From: Flavobacterium sp. N1736
GTDB taxonomy: Bacteria; Bacteroidota; Bacteroidia; Flavobacteriales; Flavobacteriaceae
Length of the DNA stretch: 64,000 bases
NCBI RefSeq assembly: GCF_025947065.1
Contig: NZ_CP109994.1
Coordinates: forward strand, 3,348,001-3,412,000
Reading direction: 5' to 3'
A program made the position numbers and the translations under genes. The notes under the pieces are model-generated. The model worked only from the letters and a program-made list of their open reading frames with translations. It was not told where the DNA came from and made no database searches. The number at the start of each line of letters is the position of its first letter. Positions within the stretch are counted from its first letter, which is position 1. Positions 45,287 to 54,688 of the stretch are shown piece by piece.

Positions 45287-45970
45287 CTAAACTTCAAATT
45301 TATAACCAACTCCTTTTATTGTTTTAAAAAGATCTTCTCCAATTTTTTCACGTAATTTTCTGATGTGAACATCGATTGTTCTTCCTCCAACTACAACTTC
45401 ATTACCCCAAACTTTATCAAGGATTTCGTCTCTTTTAAAAACTTTTCCTGGTTTTGAAGCTAATAAATAAAATAATTCGAATTCTTTTCTTGGTAAAGCA
45501 ATTTCTACATTACCTTTTATGATCTTGTATTCTTCACGGTTAATTTCGATTCCGCCAACATTTAAAGTATCGCTAACAACTTCTTGTTCTTTTAACCTTC
45601 TTAGCAAAGCTTTTACTTTGCTAACCAATAATTTTGGTTTTATTGGTTTTGTAATATAATCATCTGCACCTGCATCAAAACCAGCTACTTGAGAATAATC
45701 TTCGCTTCTTGCTGTTAAAAAAGTTATGATAACATTATTTAATTCCGGTATTTTTCTGATGTTTTCACAAGCTTCCATACCGTCCATCTCTGCCATCATC
45801 ACATCCATAATAATAAGGTCCGGTAATTCCTTCTGAGCTTTTGCAATTGCATCTTTTCCATTTGAAGCTGTTACAATCTGATAGCCTTCCTGAGCAAGGT
45901 TATAGCCTACGATTTCTAAGATATCCGGTTCATCGTCGACCAATAAAATCTTGGTTTGAGTTTTTTTCAT
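45287..45970 (-). CDS. PhoB-like response regulator
   Basis: The start is taken at the ATG at 45970 (MKKTQTKILLVDDEPDILEIV), giving 227 residues; an upstream ATG adds ten with no homology. The receiver domain has DDE, the phospho-Asp in LIIMDVMM, and ITKPIKPKLL. The winged-helix domain ends in VWGNEVVVGGRTIDVHIRKLREKIG ... IKGVGYKFEV. It works with the kinase after it. Repeats resembling PHO boxes near the porin and receptor support a phosphate role. It is divergent from the TonB receptor. Confidence 0.9.
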   Translation of the reverse strand: MKKTQTKILLVDDEPDILEIVGYNLAQEGYQIVTASNGKDAIAKAQKELPDLIIMDVMMAEMDGMEACENIRKIPELNNVIITFLTARSEDYSQVAGFDAGADDYITKPIKPKLLVSKVKALLRRLKEQEVVSDTLNVGGIEINREEYKIIKGNVEIALPRKEFELFYLLASKPGKVFKRDEILDKVWGNEVVVGGRTIDVHIRKLREKIGEDLFKTIKGVGYKFEV

Positions 45971-46127
45971 AAAATAGCAAAAATTGAGTTTTCTCATCAA
46001 ATTTCATCCTAAAAAATCTGATGGTTTTTAATTGCGATGGTAAATATAATAATAAATCAACGGTTAAAAATCCGTGTTAACGGTAATTTAATCTCGTAAC
46101 AATTTGATAATCTATAGAACACAGAAA

Positions 46128-46173
46128 CATAACAAGTGCGTAACATGAACTTTACAGGGCGGCTCTTACTTTG
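46128..46173 (+). promoter_or_regulatory. TonB-receptor promoter with PHO-box-like repeat
   Basis: CATAACA (46128-46134), AGTG and CGTAACA (46139-46145) form an 11-base direct repeat like the enteric PHO box. After 20 bases comes TTACTTTG (46166-46173), one mismatch from TAnnTTTG. The ATG is 28 bases further. A further CGTAACA lies upstream near 46095. Confidence 0.55.
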
Positions 46174-46201
46174 CAAAAAAATAAATTAAACACAACTAAA
46201 A

Positions 46202-48994
46202 ATGAAATTCAATCTAAAATTTCTATTACTCACATTATTTATCTGCACGATTTCGGTCGCTCAAAACAAAGGTACAATTTCTGGTGTACTAACCGACAAA
46301 GAAATGAACAATCAATCGCTTCCTTTTGCGAATGTTTTAATAAAAGGAACAAACATTAGCACAAATACTGACGTTGACGGGAAATATTCGTTAAGCGTAG
46401 CTCCCGGAAAATACGTTGTAATTCTAAGTTTTTTAGGTTACGAATCTGTAGAAGTTCCTGCAACAGTGGTTGCAAATGAAACTGTAACTATTAATAGAGC
46501 GCTTTCTTCAGGAAGTGGCTATACTTTGAAAGATGTTGTAGTAAAATCATCTTCTGTAAACAGAGAAAAAGAGTCTGCACTCTTATTAGAGCAAAAAAAT
46601 GCTATTGAAATGAAACAAGTTATTGGTGCTCAAGAGCTATCAAGAAAAGGAGTTTCTGATGCAGCTGCGGCAGTTGTAAAAACTTCCGGAGTTTCTAAAC
46701 AAGAAGGTGTAAACAATGTTTTCGTACGCGGACTTGGTGACCGATATAATTCGACTACATTAAATGGCTTGCCTCTTCCTTCTGAAGATCCGGTTTACAA
46801 GAATGTTTCGCTTGAATTTTTTAGTTCTAACATTATTAAAAACATAAACGTAAACAAAACATTTGCTGCTGATTTATACGGTGATAATGCTGGAGCGAAT
46901 ATCGATATTACATCAAAAGAACTGGACAAAAATATAATGCTTAGTATATCTGCCCGTAATGGTATCAACACAAATGCTAATTCTGTTAAGTTTGCTGTAG
47001 CAAATGGAACTTATAGTTATTTCGGTTTTTTACAAAATGGAAGAAACAGCCCTATTACAAATTTGAACAGCTACGATTTTCAGACAACTTTTAAAACTGA
47101 CAATGTATCAAATACAGTAAATCAAAATTTCAACATTTTAGGTGGAGGAAAAATTAATATTGGTAAAAACAAACTTTCTCTTTTTGGTGTAGCTTCAAGC
47201 AACAGCGAATTCTTTTATCGTAAAGGTTTTATAGGTCAATCAACATTCTCAGGAGACTATACTCGTCGCGACGATTTAAGTCGTACGGACTATAAAGCAA
47301 CACAATCCTTTTTAGGAAATGCAAAATACAAATTTGATAAAGGAAGTATATCGCTTAATTCTCTTTATATTCACAACAACTCTCAATATGTAAACCGTTT
47401 AATTGGTTTTGATGATGATATAAACGGAGACATTGGTACACCAGGAGCTGAAAAATCGTTGGTAATACGTCAACAAAATGACGATAACAATCTTTTTTCA
47501 AACCAACTTTTAGCTGATTATAAATTTAACGATAAAATTACTGTCAACATTGGAGGAGTTTACAGCAAACTAAAAGGTACAGAACCAGATCGTAAAACCA
47601 ATACGTATGCTTACAATGATCAAACGAACACATACAATGCAGCTTCTGACTCAGCTGGACAAACTAATCGTTATTTCTCTACATTGGATGAAAATGATGC
47701 TGCTGCAAAAGGAGAAATAAACTACACCTTTAATCCAGAATCAAATGCCTCTGCTGTATTGACTTTGGGAGGAAATTACCGTACCACTGACAGAACATTT
47801 AATTTTACAGAACTATTGTATGATTTCGGTTCAGGACCAACTATAGACCCGGAAAATCCAGACTTGGTTCTTAATCAACATGGTATTGATACAGGTGTTT
47901 TTCACCTCGTTACCGGACGTGGAGCAGCAGACAATCCAAATGCACTTTCTCCTTTTTATTATCTTGCAGACCGTGATATTATGGCAGGTTATCTGCAATT
48001 ATTATATCCGTTTAACGAAAAACTTACTGTCCAAATAGGGGTACGAACTGAACAGATTAAACAAACTATAAACTGGGATACAAACCTTACCAGTAGTGTT
48101 AATGACTTAACGACAAAGCCTTCTAACATTGACAAAAACTTTATTTTGCCAAGTTTAAATTTAAAGTACGCTATCAACGAGAAAAATGCAATACGTTTTG
48201 CAGCCAGCCAAACTTACACAATGCCTCAGTTTAAAGAAATGGCACAATTTTTATATTCTGATGTAAATAGTAACGAATACGGTAATCCATACCTTGTTCC
48301 ATCATCTGATTACAATGCTGATCTTAAATATGATCATTATTTATCAAAAAAAGAGATTATTTCATTTGGTGGTTTCTACAAATACATTCAGGACCCAATA
48401 AGCCGTACGCAAATGAACTCACCTGCATTAGAATACTCGTATGTGAATACAGCCAAAGCATTTGTAGTTGGTGCTGAACTGGAAGTACGTAAAACTCTTT
48501 ATAGCTTTGATAGCGAGACACGCACAAAAGATTTCTCTTTTGGCTTTAACGCATCTTATTTGTATAGTGAGCAAACACAAGATAATCAAACAAAGGGTGT
48601 TATTTCTACCTATTTCACACACGAAAAAGGTAAAATGCAAGGAGCATCGCCTTTGTTAATTAATTCTGACTTGAGTTATAGTACCGGTAATGACGAAACA
48701 TCTCTATTATCAACCTTGGTTTTTAACTATTTCTACGACAAAGTATATACTGTAGGTACCTCTGAACGTGAAAATATTGTAGAAAAAGCCGTTCCAACAC
48801 TGGATTTTATAAACACTTTTGAATTTAAAAAATACAAACTCGCGCTTAATTTTGGAGCGAGAAACATACTAAACTCAAGATTTTGGCTTACACAAAAAAC
48901 CACTTCGACTGTTACAAATGAAACTACAGACACGCTTATCAGCAGTTATAGAAAAGGCGCGACTATTGTTTTAGGTCTTAGCTGGCAATTATAA
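46202..48994 (+). CDS. TonB-dependent receptor with carboxypeptidase-D-like domain
   Basis: This 930-residue outer-membrane receptor has a signal peptide ending SVAQ, a beta domain (about 25-110, GTISGVLTDKEMNNQSLPFANVLIKGTN), a plug (about 125-240, ARKGVSDAAAAVVKTSGVSKQEGVNNVFVRGLGDRYN-like) and a large barrel. It belongs to the group often found with a beta-helix lipoprotein and not with SusD. Together with the neighbouring kinase pair and porin it suggests uptake of a phosphorus-containing substrate. The next gene follows after 49 bases. Confidence 0.9.
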   Translation: MKFNLKFLLLTLFICTISVAQNKGTISGVLTDKEMNNQSLPFANVLIKGTNISTNTDVDGKYSLSVAPGKYVVILSFLGYESVEVPATVVANETVTINRALSSGSGYTLKDVVVKSSSVNREKESALLLEQKNAIEMKQVIGAQELSRKGVSDAAAAVVKTSGVSKQEGVNNVFVRGLGDRYNSTTLNGLPLPSEDPVYKNVSLEFFSSNIIKNINVNKTFAADLYGDNAGANIDITSKELDKNIMLSISARNGINTNANSVKFAVANGTYSYFGFLQNGRNSPITNLNSYDFQTTFKTDNVSNTVNQNFNILGGGKINIGKNKLSLFGVASSNSEFFYRKGFIGQSTFSGDYTRRDDLSRTDYKATQSFLGNAKYKFDKGSISLNSLYIHNNSQYVNRLIGFDDDINGDIGTPGAEKSLVIRQQNDDNNLFSNQLLADYKFNDKITVNIGGVYSKLKGTEPDRKTNTYAYNDQTNTYNAASDSAGQTNRYFSTLDENDAAAKGEINYTFNPESNASAVLTLGGNYRTTDRTFNFTELLYDFGSGPTIDPENPDLVLNQHGIDTGVFHLVTGRGAADNPNALSPFYYLADRDIMAGYLQLLYPFNEKLTVQIGVRTEQIKQTINWDTNLTSSVNDLTTKPSNIDKNFILPSLNLKYAINEKNAIRFAASQTYTMPQFKEMAQFLYSDVNSNEYGNPYLVPSSDYNADLKYDHYLSKKEIISFGGFYKYIQDPISRTQMNSPALEYSYVNTAKAFVVGAELEVRKTLYSFDSETRTKDFSFGFNASYLYSEQTQDNQTKGVISTYFTHEKGKMQGASPLLINSDLSYSTGNDETSLLSTLVFNYFYDKVYTVGTSERENIVEKAVPTLDFINTFEFKKYKLALNFGARNILNSRFWLTQKTTSTVTNETTDTLISSYRKGATIVLGLSWQL

Positions 48995-49043
48995 AAATTC
49001 TTAACACAAATAATTTTAAATCAACACAAATACTAATATTAAA

Positions 49044-50399
49044 ATGAAAAAAATGAAAAAAATGCTTATGCTTGCTATTGCAGCAACAATGGTAGTAGGT
49101 TGTAGTAGTGACAACGACAATGGTAATGATCCTGTTCAAGAAGGAACTAAAGACGGATTAATCTCTTCATTGACTGATCCGGATTACAACGCAAGTTCTT
49201 TGAAAGGTTTTGTTGCAGCTAACATTACTTTACCAGCTGGTAACTACGTTTTAGATGGTGCTTTAGTTGTATTAGACGGTTTTACTTTAACGCTTGAGCC
49301 TGGTGTTAAATTTACTGCAAACACTTCTGGTGCACAAGGTGGTACAAATGTACGTGTACAAGTAAACATGGGTGCTAAAATTAAAGCTGTAGGTACTGCT
49401 GCTAAACCAATTGTTTTTACTTCTGACAGAAAATTACCTGGTGACTGGGCTGGTGTATTTTTATGTGGTAAAGCAACTCTTGTTTCTCCAAATGGTTCAA
49501 GAGATGGTAACTACACTCAAGCAACTGAAATTGGAGATGCTTCATACGGTGCTAATAAAGATGATGATTCATCAGGTGAATTACAATATGTAGAGATTGC
49601 TTACGCAGGTGCTCGTATCAACGGTACAAAAGAAGGAAACAACCTTTCATTATATGCACAAGGTACTGGTACAATTCTTAAAAACCTTTGGTTACATGAT
49701 GGTGCTGATGATAACATCGAATTCTTTGGTGGTACTGTAAATGTTGAAAACCTTTTAGTAGTAAACTCTGCTGATGATACTTTTGACTGGTGTTTAGGTT
49801 GGAAAGGTACAGCAAAAAACGTAATCGAAATTCGTGAGGCTGGCTTTAATGACATCACTAATGGTTCTGGTATGATGGAAGGTGACGGTTTCTTCTCTGA
49901 CCTTGGTTCAACTCCTGCTAATACAGCAAACTTGTCTAACCCAACTATGACAAACTTTTCAATTGGTGTTTACAACGGAGCTGGTAAAGACTCTGGTGAC
50001 GCAAACAGCACTGCTTATAAACTTCGTGCTGTTGCAACTTACAGAACAGGTTGTAAAATTAATTTAACAAATACAAAAATAGTTTGGGGTGATGCAGTAA
50101 ACTTGCCTACAAATGGTTTGTTTAAATTTAACGATGCAACAGGTCCTGCTCTTGCTGCTAGTGTTAATATCGATATTAACTATACAGGTGTAACTTTCAT
50201 AGGTCAAGCAGGTGTAACTACATCTCTTGATAGTCCAATTCCTGGTGCAAACTATAATGCAGCAGGTGCTTATCCAGCTTATGCTTTTGCTGATTTTACA
50301 AAACTTGTTTTCAACAACACTGCTGCTACTGGTGCTGATAAATCTGTTTTTGCTTGGACAAGTTATGACTTCGCTACTAAAGCTCCTGGTCTTTTCTAA
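49044..50399 (+). CDS. Surface lipoprotein with right-handed beta-helix-like fold
   Basis: The protein has 451 residues. The lipobox VVGCSSD (Cys about 20) followed by acidic residues (DNDNGND) fits Bacteroidetes lipoproteins exported to the cell surface. The mature part contains short turn-strand repeats (ITLPAGNYVLDGALVVLDGFTLTLEPGVKF, WLHDGADDNIEFFGGTVNVENLLVVNSADD) typical of beta-helix folds. Codons are strongly biased to GGT, GCT, ACT and AAC compared with neighbours, a sign of high expression. It is co-transcribed with the TonB receptor and probably hands it a ligand. The ligand is unknown. Confidence 0.8.
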   Translation: MKKMKKMLMLAIAATMVVGCSSDNDNGNDPVQEGTKDGLISSLTDPDYNASSLKGFVAANITLPAGNYVLDGALVVLDGFTLTLEPGVKFTANTSGAQGGTNVRVQVNMGAKIKAVGTAAKPIVFTSDRKLPGDWAGVFLCGKATLVSPNGSRDGNYTQATEIGDASYGANKDDDSSGELQYVEIAYAGARINGTKEGNNLSLYAQGTGTILKNLWLHDGADDNIEFFGGTVNVENLLVVNSADDTFDWCLGWKGTAKNVIEIREAGFNDITNGSGMMEGDGFFSDLGSTPANTANLSNPTMTNFSIGVYNGAGKDSGDANSTAYKLRAVATYRTGCKINLTNTKIVWGDAVNLPTNGLFKFNDATGPALAASVNIDINYTGVTFIGQAGVTTSLDSPIPGANYNAAGAYPAYAFADFTKLVFNNTAATGADKSVFAWTSYDFATKAPGLF

Positions 50400-50426
50400 A
50401 AAGTTCCTAAAACAAAATTTAATATT

Positions 50427-50461
50427 AAATCCTTCGGAATATTCCGAAGGATTTTTTTTTT
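50427..50461 (+). terminator. Terminator of the receptor-lipoprotein operon
   Basis: A perfect 14-base stem (AAATCCTTCGGAAT and its inverse) is followed by a ten-T run, 28 bases after the stop codon. Confidence 0.92.
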
Positions 50462-50496
50462 ATTTTAGTGGAATGTAAAAACATATCTAAATTGTT

Positions 50497-50530
50497 AAAA
50501 ACATCCTAAAGTTTTAAGATGTTTTTTTTT
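50497..50530 (+). terminator. Second terminator-like hairpin
   Basis: AAAAACATC...TAAA pairs with TTTA...GATGTTTTT with one mismatch, and nine T follow. It backs up the terminator at 50427. Confidence 0.65.
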
Positions 50531-50582
50531 GGCGTAGTTTTTGTAATTTTTTTTGTATATTTACAATAACCAAAACATAGCG

Positions 50583-50927
50583 ATGGCAAAAAACTACTTT
50601 TATATTACATTTTTATTGGCTTTTTTCTTTACTATTACAACAGCGTCTGCGCAGGATAATAGTAAGCAATTACCAAAACCTCAAGACGGAACTACCATTG
50701 AGGGGCTTAGCTTGTACCCTAATCCAGTTACAAACGGAAAGGTTTATATCACATCTAAAAACGATTTAGAAAAAGAAATTCTTGTTTTTGATGTTTTAGG
50801 AAAAAAAGTAATCCAGACACATTTAGCTTCAAGAGAATTAAATGTTGCCGATTTAGCGCCTGGTGTCTACATCATTAAAATAAGCGAAGAAAATGCTTCC
50901 GCAACCCGAAAGCTCATTATTCGGTAA
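50583..50927 (+). CDS. Short T9SS type A sorting domain protein
   Basis: The start at 50583 (MAKNYFYITFLLAFFF) gives 114 residues; an upstream ATG would precede the likely transcription start. It consists of a signal peptide (cut near ASAQ), about 20 linker residues and then a complete type IX secretion C-terminal sorting domain (LSLYPNPVTNGKVYI, VFDVLGKKVIQTHL, LAPGVYIIKI, RKLIIR). There is almost no cargo in front of the sorting signal. It is followed by its own terminator. Confidence 0.85.
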   Translation: MAKNYFYITFLLAFFFTITTASAQDNSKQLPKPQDGTTIEGLSLYPNPVTNGKVYITSKNDLEKEILVFDVLGKKVIQTHLASRELNVADLAPGVYIIKISEENASATRKLIIR

Positions 50928-50942
50928 CACATAAAATACAAT

Positions 50943-50974
50943 AAAAAAGCTCCAATGATATTGGAGCTTTTTTT
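50943..50974 (+). terminator. Terminator of the T9SS-sorted gene
   Basis: AAAAAAGCTCCAAT and its inverse have a short loop and are followed by seven T, 16 bases after the stop. Confidence 0.9.
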
Positions 50975-50981
50975 ATTTGGT

Positions 50982-51060
50982 TTACAGTCTCAGTTTTCAG
51001 GTCACAGTTGTAGCTGGCACTGAAAACTGAGACTGAGACTGAAAACCAAGACTGAAAACT
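50982..51060. repeat. CAGTTTTCAG-type dispersed repeat
   Basis: CAGTCTCAGTTTTCAG units face CTGAAAACTGAGACTG units across a short loop. The same unit occurs at 23785-23970. Confidence 0.65.
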
Positions 51061-51082
51061 AAAAACTATTTACAATTATACT

Positions 51083-51090
51083 TATCTTTG
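51083..51090 (+). promoter_or_regulatory. -7 box of the LuxE-like gene
   Basis: TATCTTTG fits TAnnTTTG and lies 13 bases before the TTG start codon at 51104, implying a leader of only about seven bases. Confidence 0.55.
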
Positions 51091-51103
51091 CACAAAAAAA
51101 GTT

Positions 51104-52084
51104 TTGATCACAGCCAACGATATATTTACCATTTCGAGTCAGAAACAATTTGAAAAAATAGCTTTAAAAGTCTTTCGTTTTCAGCATGAGAATAATCCCG
51201 TATATCGTGACTTTTGTGATTTTTTAAAAGTAAATCCACAACAGATAAAATCACTGGAACAAATTCCGTTTTTACCTATTCAGTTTTTCAAAAGCCGTAA
51301 CGTAGTCTCAAACACCAATCCTGCACAAGTTACTTTTACCAGCAGCGGAACAACAGGAATGATTACCAGCAAACATTTAGTGACCAATGTTTCCCTATAT
51401 GAGGAAAGTTACCGCAATGGGTTTTCTCAATTCTATGGCAATATTGAAGATTATGTTGTTTTGGCTCTTTTGCCGTCATATCTCGAACGTGATGGATCTT
51501 CACTTATTTATATGGTCGAAGATTTAATAAAACTATCCAATCAGCCTGAAAGCGGGTTTTATTTACGTAATCACGACGACTTAATTAAAAAACTGACTGC
51601 TTTAGATGAATCCGGGCAAAATGTGATTTTAATTGGTGTTACGTATGCCTTATTAGATTTAATCGAAAAACATCAGTTCAACCTTCAAAATACCATTATT
51701 ATGGAAACCGGAGGAATGAAAGGCAAACGCAAAGAAATGATTCGCGAAGAATTACACGAACAACTTTGCAAAGGTTTTGGAGTTTCTGCAATTCACTCAG
51801 AATACGGAATGACAGAACTTTTAGCACAAGCGTATTCTCTTGGCGAAGGTGTTTTTGAATGTCCAAGTTGGATGCATATTTTAGTACGTGATCCCGAAGA
51901 TGCCCTTACTTACGTAAAAGATGGAAAAACAGGCGGAATCAATGTTATTGATTTAGCCAACATCAATTCATGTTCTTTTATTGCAACACAGGATTTAGGC
52001 AAAAAAAATCCCAACAACTCTTTCGAGGTATTGGGACGTTTTGATAATTCTGATATCCGTGGATGTAACCTAATGGTTCTTTAG
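51104..52084 (+). CDS. LuxE-like acyl-activating enzyme
   Basis: This 326-residue protein resembles LuxE acyl-protein synthetases and CoA ligases of the ANL superfamily. FTSSGTTG (78-85) is the ATP-binding loop, IIMETGGMKGKRKEM is the central block and HSEYGMTELLAQAYS is the adenylate-forming motif. There are no lux genes, so light production is not implied. In Bacteroidetes this gene is usually annotated as an acyl transferase. The start is a TTG because no ATG occurs before the conserved region. Confidence 0.82.
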   Translation: MITANDIFTISSQKQFEKIALKVFRFQHENNPVYRDFCDFLKVNPQQIKSLEQIPFLPIQFFKSRNVVSNTNPAQVTFTSSGTTGMITSKHLVTNVSLYEESYRNGFSQFYGNIEDYVVLALLPSYLERDGSSLIYMVEDLIKLSNQPESGFYLRNHDDLIKKLTALDESGQNVILIGVTYALLDLIEKHQFNLQNTIIMETGGMKGKRKEMIREELHEQLCKGFGVSAIHSEYGMTELLAQAYSLGEGVFECPSWMHILVRDPEDALTYVKDGKTGGINVIDLANINSCSFIATQDLGKKNPNNSFEVLGRFDNSDIRGCNLMVL

Positions 52085-52160
52085 TTTAATCGTTGATTTG
52101 TTTAATTGGTAAATCGTTTCTGGAATTTCGATTAAACAATTAACCGTTTAAACAGTTAAA
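52085..52160. repeat. AT-rich imperfect inverted repeat between convergent genes
   Basis: TAGTTTAATCGTTGATTTG and the inverse at the right (…CAGTTAAACTA) form an imperfect hairpin between the LuxE-like gene and tyrS. It may act as a weak bidirectional terminator. Confidence 0.45.
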
Positions 52161-52164
52161 CTAT

Positions 52165-53460
52165 TTAAACTACTCTAATCACAAAATAATTCTTCTTACC
52201 ACTTTGCAACAACACAAACTGATTGTTGATTAAATCATTAGCTGTTAATACAAAATCTTCCTTAATTTTTTCTCTGTTTACAGAAATCGAATTTGCTGTT
52301 AAAGCACGTCTAGCTTCTCCATTTGATTTAAAGAAACCAGTTTTTTCGTTTAAAACCGAGATAATATCCAATCCGTTTTCAAGATCTGTTTTTGCGATTT
52401 CTGCTTGCGGAACTCCATCAAAAACTTCTAAAAAAGTTGCTTCATCCAATTGTTTCAAATCTTCGGCGGTTGAATTTCCAAACAAAATATTCGAAGCCTG
52501 AATCGCTTTTTCCAACTCTTCTTTACTGTGAACAAAAATGGTAATTTCTTCTGCCAGTTTCTTTTGTAAAACTCTTAAATGCGGAGCTTCTTTGTGCTCT
52601 TCAATTAAAGCATCAATAGTTTCCTTATCTAAAAAAGTAAAGATTTTGATATATTTTTCAGCATCAACATCTGTAGCATTTACCCAAAACTGGTAAAATT
52701 TATATACCGAAGTTTTATCGGCGTCAAGCCAAACATTTCCACCTTCAGATTTTCCAAATTTAGACCCGTCTGCTTTTGTAATTAATGGCGTTGTCAAAGC
52801 AAAAGCTTTTGCACTTTCTCCTCCCATTCTGCGAACTAATTCTGTACCAGTGGTAATATTTCCCCATTGGTCAGAACCTCCCATTTGCAAAAGGCAGCCA
52901 TTATTTTTATATAAATGATAAAAGTCGTAACCCTGAATTAATTGATATGTAAATTCTGTAAAAGACATCCCTTCTCCTTCTCCGCTCAATCTCTTTTTTA
53001 CAGAATCCTTCGCCATCATATAATTTACCGTGATGCGTTTTCCAACTTCACGTGCAAAATCAATAAACGAGAATTCTTTCATCCAGTCGTAGTTATTTAC
53101 CATAACCGGAGCATTTGAATCTGTAGAATTAAAATCTAAGAAACGAGATAATACGCTTTTTATTCCCGCAACGTTTTTAGCCAGAGTTTCTTCGTTCAGT
53201 AAATTTCTCTCGTCAGATTTTCCGGATGGATCACCAATCATTCCGGTTGCACCACCAACCAAAGCGATAGGCTGATGACCAAAATTCTTTAAATGAACCA
53301 ATAAAATAATCTGAACCATACTACCAATATGTAGTGAATCTGCCGTTGGATCAAAACCTATATAAGCCGTCGTTACTTCTTTCAGCAGTTGTTCTTCCGT
53401 TCCTGGCATGCTGTCATGATATAACCCGCGCCACTTTAATTCTTCAACTAGATTCTTCAT
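52165..53460 (-). CDS. tyrS: Tyrosyl-tRNA synthetase
   Basis: This 431-residue class I synthetase has [11 protein letters not shown] (HIGH-type) near residue 37, [11 protein letters not shown] in the middle and [11 protein letters not shown] (KMSKS-type, here KFGKS) near 232, followed by a C-terminal S4 RNA-binding domain ([17 protein letters not shown]). It is complete. The promoter is read at 53478-53509. Confidence 0.96.
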   Translation of the reverse strand: MKNLVEELKWRGLYHDSMPGTEEQLLKEVTTAYIGFDPTADSLHIGSMVQIILLVHLKNFGHQPIALVGGATGMIGDPSGKSDERNLLNEETLAKNVAGIKSVLSRFLDFNSTDSNAPVMVNNYDWMKEFSFIDFAREVGKRITVNYMMAKDSVKKRLSGEGEGMSFTEFTYQLIQGYDFYHLYKNNGCLLQMGGSDQWGNITTGTELVRRMGGESAKAFALTTPLITKADGSKFGKSEGGNVWLDADKTSVYKFYQFWVNATDVDAEKYIKIFTFLDKETIDALIEEHKEAPHLRVLQKKLAEEITIFVHSKEELEKAIQASNILFGNSTAEDLKQLDEATFLEVFDGVPQAEIAKTDLENGLDIISVLNEKTGFFKSNGEARRALTANSISVNREKIKEDFVLTANDLINNQFVLLQSGKKNYFVIRVV

Positions 53461-53477
53461 TTTTTAAGTAATTTGTG

Positions 53478-53509
53478 CAAATGTAATCAAAGGCAATGGC
53501 AATGACAAA
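53478..53509 (-). promoter_or_regulatory. Promoter of tyrS
   Basis: On the minus strand TTTG (53509-53506), 20 bases and TACATTTG (53485-53478) match the Bacteroidetes promoter form. The ATG follows 17 bases later. Confidence 0.65.
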
Positions 53510-53682
53510 AAACAATTTCAATGAAAACAGCAATATTAGCTTTAAAAAACAATTCCGACAGCTATGCAAACAAAAAAACTTTGCGCCTCTATGCCTCTGC
53601 AACTTTGAACCTTTATAGAAACCTTTGCAACTTTGTCCCTTTGCCTCTTTGTCCCTTAAAAGCAAAAACTTATCTTTACAAA

Positions 53683-54684
53683 ATGGTATTAGTAACTGGA
53701 GGAACAGGTTTAGTAGGCGCACATTTATTACTTCATTTAATTGAAAATGGAGAAACCGTTCGGGCTATTTACCGAAACTCAAACAACATTCAAAAAACAA
53801 AAACGGTTTTTGAGTTGTATAAAAAAGGCGATTTATTCGAAAAAATTAATTGGCTTGAAGCCGATATTTTAGACGTTCCTTCTCTTGAAATTGCTTTTAT
53901 CGATATTGAATATGTTTACCATTGCGCCGCTTTAATTTCATTTGATCCAAAAGACGAAGATGCGCTTCGAAAAACAAATATTGAAGGAACTGCCAATATG
54001 GTTAATTTTTCGTTAGCCAAAGGAATAAAGAAATTCTGCTTTGTAAGTTCGATTGCTGCTTTGGGCGATTTAGCCGCACATGAAACTTATATTACCGAAG
54101 AAACAGATTGGAATCCTGAAAAACCGCATAGCGATTATGCTATTTCTAAATATGGCGCCGAAATGGAAGTATGGCGCAGTGTTCAGGAAGGTTTAGACAT
54201 TATCATTATTAATCCGGGGGTAATTTTAGGACCAATCCCGAAGACAAAAAGCGCTGAACAAGGAAGCGCTGAACTTTATACAAGAGTTGCAAATGGACTT
54301 TCATTTTACACTTTGGGTAGCACCGGATTTGTCGCCATAAATGATGTTGTAAAAATTGCTTTTGAATTGATGAAAAGCAACATTAAAAACGAACGTTTTA
54401 CATTAATTGCTGATAATGTTGTTTTCAGAAATATTTTAAACACAATTGCGGAAGTTTTAAAAGTAAAAAAACCAAGTATTCATGCTAATCCTTTATTAAT
54501 GAATACACTTTGGATTGCAGACGGAATATTCTCAACTTTATTTTTTCAAAAAAGAACTTTAACAAAGGCAACTGCAAAAGCATCTTATTCTAAAAATCTG
54601 TATTCGAACGAAAAAATAAAAACCGCTCTGGGAACGGTTTTTTTAGACGTACATCAATACATAAAAGAAGTTTCGAAATTGTAA
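53683..54684 (+). CDS. NAD-dependent epimerase/dehydratase (extended SDR)
   Basis: The start is placed at the ATG at 53683 (MVLVTGGTGLVGAHLL), giving 333 residues. An upstream frame start at 53521 passes through CTTTGCGCCTCT-type repeat DNA and is rejected. TGGTGLVG binds NAD(P), and the active-site YAISKYGAE carries Tyr and Lys. The family includes sugar and steroid dehydrogenases; the substrate is unknown. It is convergent with the DUF4296 gene. Confidence 0.88.
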   Translation: MVLVTGGTGLVGAHLLLHLIENGETVRAIYRNSNNIQKTKTVFELYKKGDLFEKINWLEADILDVPSLEIAFIDIEYVYHCAALISFDPKDEDALRKTNIEGTANMVNFSLAKGIKKFCFVSSIAALGDLAAHETYITEETDWNPEKPHSDYAISKYGAEMEVWRSVQEGLDIIIINPGVILGPIPKTKSAEQGSAELYTRVANGLSFYTLGSTGFVAINDVVKIAFELMKSNIKNERFTLIADNVVFRNILNTIAEVLKVKKPSIHANPLLMNTLWIADGIFSTLFFQKRTLTKATAKASYSKNLYSNEKIKTALGTVFLDVHQYIKEVSKL

Positions 54685-54688
54685 AAAA

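Noticed and set aside
51104..52084. Bioluminescence function from LuxE similarity
   Set aside because: No luxA, luxB, luxC or luxD genes are near, and this family is widespread in non-luminous Bacteroidetes.
53521..53682. N-terminal extension of the epimerase
   Set aside because: The extra 54 codons are repeat DNA. The Rossmann motif begins right at the ATG at 53683.
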